Below, piece by piece: positions 10,303 through 16,993 of a stretch of 64,000 nucleotides of DNA. Positions within the stretch are counted from its first letter, which is position 1, and every line of letters starts with the position of its first letter. Source of the DNA: Anaeropeptidivorans aminofermentans (GTDB lineage Bacteria; Bacillota; Clostridia; Lachnospirales; UBA5962); contig NZ_OW711693.1 of assembly GCF_940670685.1 (NCBI RefSeq), positions 1,426,001 to 1,490,000 of the forward strand, in the 5' to 3' direction. Under the pieces are notes generated by a model, which saw only the letters and a list, made by a program, of their open reading frames with translations, searched no databases and had not been told where the DNA came from. The position numbers and the translations under genes are program-made.

Positions 10303-13135
10303 TGCTGGAGCAGATGCGGGTAGCATCACTGTCGCCCTCAAGGGCAACTATAGCGGAACAGCTACGGAGAAATTCACAATAAGCAAGGCATTAGCTCCCA
10401 CAGTGGCGACTCCTGCCAACATTGCCATGGTAAAAGGACAGGAAAGAGCCTATACCTTTGACCTCTCCACTCTTACCGTGCCGCAGAATGCAGGTGTGAA
10501 GACCTACGTGGTGGCATCTCCAAGCAATGCAGGTCTGTTCAAAGTAAATCCCACTGTTGACGGCAGTACGCTTAAATTTACTTCTGCAAATGTTGGGACA
10601 GCAGGCGGTACAGCCACGGCAGTCGTGACCATTAGAAGTGATAATTATCAAAACGCTACCGTTAGCTTGACCTTTAAGATCGTAGACAAATCGCCTGTAA
10701 CCATCAGTGGCATTGCCGTGGCAAGTAAGAGCTATGACGGCACAGCGGCAGTATATACAGGGACGCCTATTTCCCAAGACGTTGGAAGGACAGTCGCTGT
10801 TTCCGGCTATGACTATACATGGAGCAAGGCAGACGGCACACCGCTTTTAGAAGCACCTAAATCAGTGGGTAACTATAAGCTTTCGGTATCCGTCAAGGCA
10901 GATGATCCTAACTATATCGGCAGTATTAATGTGCCGTTTGAAATCGTCAAGGCTAACCTTATTATTAAAGCCGATGACAAGCATATATTGATTGGCGGAG
11001 CAAAGCCTGACTACACTGCAACGGTTACAGGACTGGTAAACGGCGAAACAATCAGTGGCATTAGCTTTACGGACAATGCTCCTAATACCAATACCAAGGG
11101 CAGCTTTACCATTACTCCTTCAAACGGCACAATCACCGGCGGCGGTAACGGCAACTACAATATCACCTACGAAACAGGCACGCTGACGATAGGTATTGAT
11201 GTGTCCGTCATTGATTCGGCAATCGCAGCGGCAAATACCGCAAAGAGCGGTGTTTCAGTGGACGATAGAGCGGCAAACCAAGTATCCAGTGGCACAAGAT
11301 TTGTTACCACGGCAGAAATGAACGCACTGACCGCTGCAATTCAAACGGCAACAGAGGCAAAAGTCACGGTAAACACAGCAGGAGAAGTACAGGCAGCAGC
11401 AAAGGCAATGGATGATGCGTTGACAGGTTTCAAAGCTGCAATCAAAACAGGAACCTATACCGCACCGAGCGGCGGTGGTTCTTCTGGCGGCGGCACATCC
11501 TCAGGAGGAGGTACGACTCCTGCTCCTGTCGCAACACCGGAAAAGATGCCAAATCAGCCGGTAACAGCAACGGCTCCTGTCACGGCAACAGCAGGGACAA
11601 ACGGTGCGGCAAGTTCATCTATCCCGGATAAAGCGGTAACCGATGCCATTGCAAAAGCACAGGCGGATGCAAAGGCACAGGGCAAAACAGCAAACGGCAT
11701 CACCGTTGCGCTGGATGTAACCATGCCAAAGGGCGCAGCTTCCTTGACAGCAACCCTTACCCGCAGCTCTTTGGATATCCTTGTAAGCGCCGGAGTCAGC
11801 AGCCTTGAAATCAACGGCTCCCTTGTACAGGTTAGCTTTGATAAAAAGGCGCTGGCAGAAATCCAGAAGCAAAGCACCGGTAATATCAATATTGCCATTG
11901 CACCAAAAACAAACCTTTCCAATGCGGCCAAAAAGATGATCGGCACAAGACCGGTCTATGACATTACGGTAGGCTATGGAAGCGGAAAAACAGTATCCAA
12001 CTTTGGCGGTGGGATTGCAACGGTATCTATTCCATATACGCTGGGCAAGAATGAAGCAGTCGGTGGTCTGTATGCGGTCTATGTAGACGCAAAGGGCAAT
12101 GCCACTCGTATTGCAGGCTCTGCCTATGATGCAAACAGCGGCTGTGTTATTTTCACAACCACGCACTTTTCGCAGTACGGCATTGGCTACACTGCACCGA
12201 CAGCAAAGTTTACAGATATCAGCACCCATTGGGCAAAGGAATCCATTGACTATGTGGTGGGCAGAGGGCTGATGTCCGGAAGTTCGGAAACAGCATTTAC
12301 ACCAAATTCTGCTATGACACGGGGAATGTTGGTAACAGCCCTTGGCAGACTAGCAGGAGTGGATACAAAAGCCTATACAAAGAACAGCTTCACAGATGTA
12401 AAAGCAGACAGCGCATATCATCCGTATATTGAGTGGGCGTACAGCAAGGGCATCATTCAGGGCATCGGAAACAGCCAGTTTGCTCCAGACAGGGCGATTA
12501 CCCGTGAGGAAATTGCGGTAATCTTTGCAAACTATGCAAAGGCAACCGGCTATACGCTGCCAATCACCCGTGAAGCAAACATGTATGCTGATGCTTCCGG
12601 TATTGGAAGTGCGTACAAAGACGCTGTAAAAGCCATGCAGCAGGCAGGAATTATGATGGGCGGCAGTGACAATAAGTTCAATCCAAAGGGAAATGCCACC
12701 CGCGCCGAGGTTTCCTCCATGTTAGGCCGTTATATCAAGCTGACCATCAACCCTGCCACAGCGCAGGGCTGGGCGCAAAACGATGCCGGACAGTACCTGT
12801 ACTACAAGGATGGCAAAGCTCTAACCGGCACACAGACCATCGACGGTGTGAAGTATTTCTTCAACACCGATGGTACGCTGAAAACCGGCTGGGTCAAGGA
12901 CGGCGATAACTGGCGTTTTTATTCCGGTAAGACAATGTTAGTCGGCTTTTGGGATCTTGGTGCAAACGGAAACAATAAGACCTATTACTTTACTAAGGAC
13001 GGTCTGATGATATCCGGGAAGTGGCTTGAGATTGACGGCAAATGGTACTATTTCTATACCGACGGCTCCCTTGCCAGAAGCACCAAAATCGACGGCTATG
13101 AGGTCGATAAAAACGGAGTGAGAAAAACAAAGTAA
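10301..13135 (+). CDS. C-terminal fragment of adhesin 2 with three SLH domains and choline-binding repeats
   Basis: This is the continuation of the preceding frame: NAGADAGSITVALKGNYSG completes the repeat that was cut. A GTG at 10403 could serve as a start, but there is no signal peptide and no convincing ribosome-binding site, so it is best read as the second half of one gene (5116-13135, about 2,670 residues). Order: MBG-type repeats, a FIVAR-like helical stretch (VIDSAIAAANTAKSGV ... AKAMDDALTGFKAA), a Gly/Ser-rich linker, the conserved pre-SLH module (KMPNQPV ... HFSQYGIGYT), three SLH domains from about residue 635, and choline-binding-type repeats from about residue 823. A GEMM-I riboswitch begins about 25 bases after the stop. 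Confidence 0.8.
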   Translation, partial: NAGADAGSITVALKGNYSGTATEKFTISKALAPTVATPANIAMVKGQERAYTFDLSTLTVPQNAGVKTYVVASPSNAGLFKVNPTVDGSTLKFTSANVGTAGGTATAVVTIRSDNYQNATVSLTFKIVDKSPVTISGIAVASKSYDGTAAVYTGTPISQDVGRTVAVSGYDYTWSKADGTPLLEAPKSVGNYKLSVSVKADDPNYIGSINVPFEIVKANLIIKADDKHILIGGAKPDYTATVTGLVNGETISGISFTDNAPNTNTKGSFTITPSNGTITGGGNGNYNITYETGTLTIGIDVSVIDSAIAAANTAKSGVSVDDRAANQVSSGTRFVTTAEMNALTAAIQTATEAKVTVNTAGEVQAAAKAMDDALTGFKAAIKTGTYTAPSGGGSSGGGTSSGGGTTPAPVATPEKMPNQPVTATAPVTATAGTNGAASSSIPDKAVTDAIAKAQADAKAQGKTANGITVALDVTMPKGAASLTATLTRSSLDILVSAGVSSLEINGSLVQVSFDKKALAEIQKQSTGNINIAIAPKTNLSNAAKKMIGTRPVYDITVGYGSGKTVSNFGGGIATVSIPYTLGKNEAVGGLYAVYVDAKGNATRIAGSAYDANSGCVIFTTTHFSQYGIGYTAPTAKFTDISTHWAKESIDYVVGRGLMSGSSETAFTPNSAMTRGMLVTALGRLAGVDTKAYTKNSFTDVKADSAYHPYIEWAYSKGIIQGIGNSQFAPDRAITREEIAVIFANYAKATGYTLPITREANMYADASGIGSAYKDAVKAMQQAGIMMGGSDNKFNPKGNATRAEVSSMLGRYIKLTINPATAQGWAQNDAGQYLYYKDGKALTGTQTIDGVKYFFNTDGTLKTGWVKDGDNWRFYSGKTMLVGFWDLGANGNNKTYYFTKDGLMISGKWLEIDGKWYYFYTDGSLARSTKIDGYEVDKNGVRKTK

Positions 13136-13159
13136 ACGACATTTCTAAGAAACAGAATT

Positions 13160-13243
13160 GAATTAAGGGCAAACCCATCAAAAGATGGGGACGCAAAGCC
13201 GAGGGTCTAAGGCGCACATTGTGCTATGATAGTCTGGCTGCAA
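13160..13243 (+). ncRNA. GEMM-I (cyclic-di-GMP-I) riboswitch, copy 1
   Basis: The sequence carries the diagnostic parts of the GEMM-I aptamer in order: GGGCAAACC, a stem CCCATC/GATGGG with loop AAAA, GGGACGCAAAGCC, GAGGGTCTAAGG, a second arm, then GCTATGATAGTCTGGCTGC. The stem differs from copies 2 and 3 (CCCGGC/GCCGGG) by compensating changes, which supports RNA structure. The loop is AAAA rather than the usual GNRA. It is placed downstream of a surface-protein gene and upstream of a 13-codon ORF and a sigma-like gene. Ligand (c-di-GMP, or the cGAMP variant) cannot be told by eye. Confidence 0.88.
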
Positions 13244-13252
13244 AAAACTGCA

Positions 13253-13290
13253 AAGAGCCTGCTCTCTATTCTAAGGGCAGGCTCTTGTCA
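13253..13290 (+). terminator. Hairpin after riboswitch copy 1
   Basis: AAGAGCCTGC (13253-13262) pairs with GCAGGCTCTT (13277-13286). The T-tract is weak. Its position directly after the aptamer suggests it is the expression platform. Confidence 0.6.
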
Positions 13291-13323
13291 TAAGCAGTTT
13301 TAGCTGAATTATTTGAAGTACAG

Positions 13324-13356
13324 ACCTCTTTCGCTGTGCGCCATAGCGAAAGGGGT
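13324..13356 (+). promoter_or_regulatory. Hairpin covering the SD of the 13-codon ORF, copy 1
   Basis: CCTCTTTCGCT pairs with AGCGAAAGGGG around a short loop. The 3' arm contains the AAAGGGG that would be the ribosome-binding site of the ATG at 13363. Copies 2 and 3 have an equivalent hairpin. Confidence 0.5.
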
Positions 13357-13362
13357 AACCAC

Positions 13363-13404
13363 ATGAGCATTCCAAACTTCCATCCTTTTCGGGGTTGGAA
13401 ATAA
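13363..13404 (+). CDS. 13-residue conserved micropeptide ORF, copy 1
   Basis: ATG to TAA encodes MSIPNFHPFRGWK. The other two cassettes encode MKIYRFYPFSRCK and MKIFRFYPFSRCK at the same place, all exactly 13 residues, each with a ribosome-binding site held in a hairpin. The shared pattern is M-x-I-x-x-F-[YH]-P-F-x-x-x-K. The same bases can also fold as a small hairpin (TTCCA/TGGAA here, TTTA/TAAA in copies 2 and 3), so conservation may be for RNA, peptide or both. Expression is not shown. Confidence 0.4.
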   Translation: MSIPNFHPFRGWK

Positions 13405-13431
13405 AGACGGCGCACGACAAATTCATATAGG

Positions 13432-13489
13432 CAAATACAAAAAGACAGCATTTTGCTTTTACAGGCAGAGTGCTGTCTTTTTGTATTTG
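13432..13489 (+). terminator. Strong terminator after the 13-codon ORF, copy 1
   Basis: A 19-bp perfect stem (CAAATACAAAAAGACAGCA with its complement at 13471-13489) closes the riboswitch/micropeptide transcript. The 3' arm includes TTTTT. Confidence 0.75.
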
Positions 13490-13514
13490 ACAAAGTTCCT
13501 GTGGATACGACATT
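13487..13514 (+). promoter_or_regulatory. Promoter of sigma-like gene, copy 1
   Basis: TTGACA (13487-13492), 16 bases, GACATT (13509-13514). Copies 2 and 3 have TCGACA/TACAAT and TTGATA/TACAAA at the same spacing and place, directly after the terminator. Confidence 0.55.
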
Positions 13515-13541
13515 TTTCAGCTATCTATTGCCGTGGTCCTC

Positions 13542-13581
13542 CCTCTGATTTGTTTCGCATTTTAGCAAAACAGATCGGAGG
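13542..13581 (+). promoter_or_regulatory. SD-sequestering hairpin before sigma-like gene, copy 1
   Basis: CCTCTGATTTGTTT pairs with AAAACAGATCGGAGG. The 3' arm ends in the GGAGG ribosome-binding site of the gene at 13590. The stem is imperfect here but perfect in copy 2, which suggests translational control. Confidence 0.6.
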
Positions 13582-13589
13582 AAAGGAAT

Positions 13590-14084
13590 ATGAAGAATTA
13601 TAAAGATAGTGATTATGCACTGAATAAGTTCAGTGAGGGAATTGTGTACCGCTTTGCCGACCGTATCGTGGAGATTACATTGGAGGACTACCTTGCGGAG
13701 AATCCCGGCAAAACCGCAGAGGACTTTATGGAACTAAAAGCCCTGTCGGACGAAATCTATCATCAGCAGGTGATAGACGAAAATCGGACAAGCCGTTTGG
13801 ATGTCAGTATCAATGGCTTAGAGGATACGGAGGCGCTTGCTACGGCTTCTCTCGATACGGAGCTGATACATAAAAAAGATACTGAAAAGGCTATAGAAGC
13901 CGCCAGACAGCTTCTTGACAGTGGTGGATTAACAGAAGTTCAACGGCGGCGGTTCCTGTTGCATTTCTTTCAAGGGCTATCCATTCGCCAGATTGCAAGC
14001 TGCGAAGGAGTGCATTTTACTTCTGTACATGAAAGTATAAAAGCAGCTACGGCAAAGTTGCAAAGGTTTTTTGACATTGGGTAA
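13590..14084 (+). CDS. Sigma-70-like (region 4) regulator, copy 1
   Basis: The protein has 164 residues, starting at ATG after GGAGGAAAGGAAT. The N-terminal half (NYKDSDYALNKFSEGIVYRFADRIVEITLEDYLAENPGKT) is the signature of small sigma-factor-like proteins common on Clostridial integrative elements. The C-terminal part (LTEVQRRRFLLHFFQGLSIRQIA ... VHFTSVHESIKAATAKLQRFF) is a sigma region 4 helix-turn-helix; there is no region 2, so it is unlikely to be a complete sigma factor. Two paralogues lie at 30264 and 38836. This copy ends in FDIG, its 3' end being fused to sequence (TTTTTTGACATTGGGT) that is noncoding after copy 3, which suggests a deletion between T-tracts. Its partner and targets are unknown. 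Confidence 0.8.
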   Translation: MKNYKDSDYALNKFSEGIVYRFADRIVEITLEDYLAENPGKTAEDFMELKALSDEIYHQQVIDENRTSRLDVSINGLEDTEALATASLDTELIHKKDTEKAIEAARQLLDSGGLTEVQRRRFLLHFFQGLSIRQIASCEGVHFTSVHESIKAATAKLQRFFDIG

Positions 14085-14135
14085 CCTAAACGGTAAACAG
14101 CGAATAATTGTTGTCTGTTGATACATGTTGCCCAC

Positions 14136-14222
14136 TTCACCACGGTTTAAAAAATGCCCTTATGATACCGTGGACAAAGTCGGGGGGGTAAGGTCATTAG
14201 GAGGCTATGGTAGTCTAACTAC
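14136..14222 (+). ncRNA. Decayed GEMM-I riboswitch-like sequence
   Basis: A stem CCACGGT/ACCGTGG, then GGACAAAGTC, GGGGTAAGG, ATTAGGAGGCTATGGTAGTCTAACT match the 3' two thirds of the intact riboswitches in order, but the GGGCAAACC part is not recognisable. It is followed by a hairpin like theirs at 14232. It looks like the relic of a fourth cassette. Confidence 0.5.
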
Positions 14223-14231
14223 AAAAATCAC

Positions 14232-14266
14232 AAGAGCCTGATCTCAAAATAGAGAGCAGGTTCTTG
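14232..14266. terminator. Hairpin between sigma-like gene 1 and the histidine kinase
   Basis: AAGAGCCTGATCTC pairs with GAGAGCAGGTTCTT. It resembles the post-riboswitch hairpin of copy 1 and lies between converging genes. Confidence 0.5.
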
Positions 14267-14362
14267 CTGCATTTTACAAATATCTTTGATATCAGGCAGA
14301 GCTTTTGCTATGAACGATGACCAAAAAGCACAGTGTGAGGACTTAATAGATAAAACAATCTC

Positions 14363-15634
14363 CTATGCAGTAGCTTGAAATATAAACCAGCTATCCTTGA
14401 CTGAAAACTGGAATACACCGCCATGCTTTTCCACGATATGAGCTATGCTTTTTGTGCCAAAGCCATGCCCCTGCTCTTGTGATATTGGAAGCCCTTGTTG
14501 AAATATCGGCTCTACCTGATAGCTGTTGTGCAGATCAATGCACAGCTTATTATTTTTGGAATACATACGCAGCCGGATGATGCGTTTGTTGCTGTCAGGT
14601 ATCTGTTCACAGGCATGGATGGCATTTTCCAAGGCGTTTGACAAGAGCGAGCAAAGCTCAGTATCGCTAAAGGGAAGCAAATCAGGCAGTTTCGCATCCA
14701 CCGTCAGCATGATTGACCCTTGTTTTGCTTTCGTAGCGAAAGCGGACAAAATTAGGTTGACGGTTTCGTTTTCGCAAAAGCGTATGGGCGTGATGGCATC
14801 CATGTCGGACTGGGCTGTTCGCAGGTACTCTTTAATCCCCTCGATGTGTTCCTTGGAGGCCAACCCCTGTAAAAGGGCAAAATGATGGCGAATATCATGC
14901 CGATAGGATGCGGCGTTCTGTTGTAACTGCCGCAGAGAAGCAAACTCTGTCTGCGCCAATCTAAACTGTGCATCCAACATATCCTTTTCTCTTTGGAGGG
15001 TCGCTTGTTTTTGTGTCTCAGCGTAGTAAAGGATAACAAACACAAAATAAAAAATGGATATTATTGAAGGCATGAACTGCACCGCCCATTCGGTACCGCT
15101 GTAAAGCACATCGGTGTAGATGGCGGTTATGTAGTCGAACAGATAGTAAAAAAGCGGAACTCCGCCTAAAAATAAGCAAGATTTAGTGGACACTTCCATA
15201 AGATGCCGGACGGAAGCCGCCACATACTTTTTCAGGAAATAGTAGAACAGAAAGATCGCCCCAACATAAAAAACGTGATCCGCAAGTCTGCTGTCCAAAG
15301 CGGCGCCTGCAATGAAACCGAACCAGCGTGGTGCTTGACAGCAAAGATAACCGGAAAGCACGCTGACGGCGGAGATGAGCCACGGTCGCTTATAGTATAA
15401 AGAGAATATCACGATCAGCGGCAGATGTATAATCAGCGGATACAGCTTTGATGTCAAATCCAAGCCCAAAAGCCACCAACTGGCGGTTTGAACGAAAAGG
15501 AAAATGACACAGAGCAAACCGGTAGTGAACCTGTTTTTCTTTGTAAGTTCTATTCCCGCAAAGAGAGCAGTCACCGTGATGCCAAAGACCAGAGAAGCCC
15601 CAAATCGCAAGAGTCCTATCACTGTTACTGCCAC
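14363..15634 (-). CDS. AgrC-type sensor histidine kinase
   Basis: The protein has 423 residues and a GTG start preceded by GGAGGTG. The first 200 residues hold six or so hydrophobic membrane segments (GLLCVIFLFVQTASWWLL, LPLIVIFSLYY, FYVGAIFLFYYFL, IISIFYFVFVILYY). The cytosolic half has the H-box YRHDIRHHFALL, the N-box NALENAIHACE and the G-box GHGFGTKSI of GHKL kinases in the AgrC/VirS group. These usually sense secreted peptides and phosphorylate LytTR regulators. It is the last gene of a minus-strand set: XRE regulator, LytTR regulator, kinase. No AgrB/AgrD pair is visible here, so the signal is unknown. Confidence 0.88.
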   Translation of the reverse strand: MAVTVIGLLRFGASLVFGITVTALFAGIELTKKNRFTTGLLCVIFLFVQTASWWLLGLDLTSKLYPLIIHLPLIVIFSLYYKRPWLISAVSVLSGYLCCQAPRWFGFIAGAALDSRLADHVFYVGAIFLFYYFLKKYVAASVRHLMEVSTKSCLFLGGVPLFYYLFDYITAIYTDVLYSGTEWAVQFMPSIISIFYFVFVILYYAETQKQATLQREKDMLDAQFRLAQTEFASLRQLQQNAASYRHDIRHHFALLQGLASKEHIEGIKEYLRTAQSDMDAITPIRFCENETVNLILSAFATKAKQGSIMLTVDAKLPDLLPFSDTELCSLLSNALENAIHACEQIPDSNKRIIRLRMYSKNNKLCIDLHNSYQVEPIFQQGLPISQEQGHGFGTKSIAHIVEKHGGVFQFSVKDSWFIFQATA

Positions 15635-15658
15635 TTTAAAGCACCTCCCTCCATTTTC

Positions 15659-16384
15659 TTATTCCCCTTCCATTTGATAATTCAGATATTGCTGCTTAAT
15701 CTCCTTTGCCTTGCCCTGTGCGACAGGAACAGCGGAAAGGGTCTGTAAGGTGATCTGATGGTTTTCGATGGTATCCACATACTGCATATTCACAAGAAAA
15801 GAGCGGTGAGGTTTGATAAAACACCCATATTTCAGCAAGCTATCGCAGACAGAGGAAAAAGGCTCCGTACATTCGACCACCTTGCCGGAGCGCAGATGAT
15901 AGAGGACGTTTCTGCCGATGACCTCGGCAAAAGCCAAATTGGAGATCAGTATTTTTTGAATCCCCTCATTGCTCTTTACGATGACCGCATCCTCTTCTTC
16001 TTTCGCTTTGATTTGCTCCAGCAGCTCATCAAAGGTGAAGAATAGCTTCTCCTTTGAAATTGGCTTGAGTACATAGTTGATGGCTTTCACCGAATAGCTT
16101 TCCAAAGCAAACTCAGGAGATGAGGTGAAGAATAAAATCGGTGCGGTTTTGTCAAAGGTGCGAATTTCTTTTGCCGCATCAATGCCGGTAAAGCCCGGCA
16201 TCATAATATCCAGACAGTATATATCAAACCGCTTTCCTTTTTCCAAGGCCGAAATCAATTCAAATCCGTTTGGAAATACGGCGTGTTCACAGTTTAGATG
16301 TCTTGATGTTCGATACAGGTCTATAAGCTGTACCATATTGGATAGCTCGTCAATATTGTCGTCGCAGATCGCAATTTGCAGCAT
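15659..16384 (-). CDS. LytTR-family response regulator (AgrA-like)
   Basis: The protein has 241 residues. I chose ATG 16384 since GGAGGGG stands five bases upstream; GTG 16390 is less well placed. The receiver domain has the acidic pair CDDN, the phospho-acceptor in YCLDIMMPG, FFTSS and the Lys in VLKPIS. From about residue 135 comes a LytTR DNA-binding domain (VIVKSNEGIQKI ... FIKPHRSFLVNMQYVDTIE). LytTR regulators typically bind paired direct repeats about 21 bp apart. Exactly such repeats lie upstream of the nearby genes at 16994 and 19170, so these are its likely targets. It stands 24 bases before its kinase. Confidence 0.9.
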   Translation of the reverse strand: MLQIAICDDNIDELSNMVQLIDLYRTSRHLNCEHAVFPNGFELISALEKGKRFDIYCLDIMMPGFTGIDAAKEIRTFDKTAPILFFTSSPEFALESYSVKAINYVLKPISKEKLFFTFDELLEQIKAKEEEDAVIVKSNEGIQKILISNLAFAEVIGRNVLYHLRSGKVVECTEPFSSVCDSLLKYGCFIKPHRSFLVNMQYVDTIENHQITLQTLSAVPVAQGKAKEIKQQYLNYQMEGE

Positions 16385-16404
16385 AAGCACCCCTCCATGT
16401 TCTA

Positions 16405-16695
16405 TTAGACTTCTTCGGAAACTCTCGCAGGCTCTCCCTCCTGCAAATCGGGTCGTTGCCGATTACCGGGTTTAGATTTTATAACGGCATTTTCATCAGG
16501 AACATACTCCATAATGTCGCCGAAGTCGCAGCCCAAAACACTACAAATCCGAACCAAAATATCAACGTATATGTTTTCATCCTTCGATATTTTCAGAAGC
16601 GAACCGCTGCTGATGCCCGCCGCCCTGCACAGTTCGCCTTTTCTTATTTTTTTGTCGATCATCAGTTTGAATAGTTTGTTATAACTGACACCCAT
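16405..16695 (-). CDS. XRE-family (Cro/C1) transcription regulator
   Basis: The protein has 96 residues from ATG 16695, which has GAGG six bases before it; a GTG at 16707 is an alternative. Residues 1-65 form a Cro/C1 helix-turn-helix of the small DNA-binding kind found beside many Clostridial two-component genes (YNKLFKLMIDKKIRKGELCRAAGISSGSLLKISK ... ILVRICSVLGCDFGDIMEY). It leads the operon with the LytTR regulator and kinase. Two inverted copies of CGAAAATCG flank its promoter region, about 80 bp apart, and may be its operators. Confidence 0.82.
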   Translation of the reverse strand: MGVSYNKLFKLMIDKKIRKGELCRAAGISSGSLLKISKDENIYVDILVRICSVLGCDFGDIMEYVPDENAVIKSKPGNRQRPDLQEGEPARVSEEV

Positions 16696-16719
16696 AACAC
16701 GCCTCACGTCCTTCTAAAA

Positions 16720-16811
16720 GTCGAAAATCGTTTATACAAGTAATGGATTACAGTATATCATCAAATTATGACAAAAACAAGATAAAACTCGCGCGTACTC
16801 GTCGATTTTCG
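16720..16811. promoter_or_regulatory. Control region of the XRE/LytTR/kinase operon with inverted CGAAAATCG boxes
   Basis: CGAAAATCG (16722-16730) and its complement CGATTTTCG (16803-16811) bracket the AT-rich region upstream of the XRE gene. Two inverted boxes at this spacing suggest a repressor site pair. Confidence 0.4.
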
Positions 16812-16864
16812 TGTGATATTGTGTTTCTTTACATCTAAAAGCAAAAAAGACAGGAGCCTACTTT

Positions 16865-16920
16865 CCTCCAAAATCATAGTTCATGTCGAAAAAATCATGT
16901 TTCATGCAGCGGACGGTTTT
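16865..16920 (+). promoter_or_regulatory. LytTR-type direct-repeat box, copy 1
   Basis: AATCATAGTTCATG (16872) and AATCATGTTTCATG (16893) are direct repeats with a 21-bp period inside a 56-bp segment that recurs almost unchanged at 19038. About 15 bases further downstream both copies have a TGATAGA -10-like element. The period matches that of LytTR regulator sites, and the regulator gene is next door. Confidence 0.6.
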
Positions 16921-16993
16921 GCAGAAAGATTTCTGATAGATTTAACGTGGATAAATAAATGTTATTTCGTTCAATCAAAAAGGAGGAAAAACT

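Noticed and set aside
14363-16695. Complete Agr quorum-sensing locus
   Set aside because: Only kinase and regulator are present; no AgrB-type protease or AgrD-type cyclic-peptide precursor is visible here or beside the second pair at 62068.
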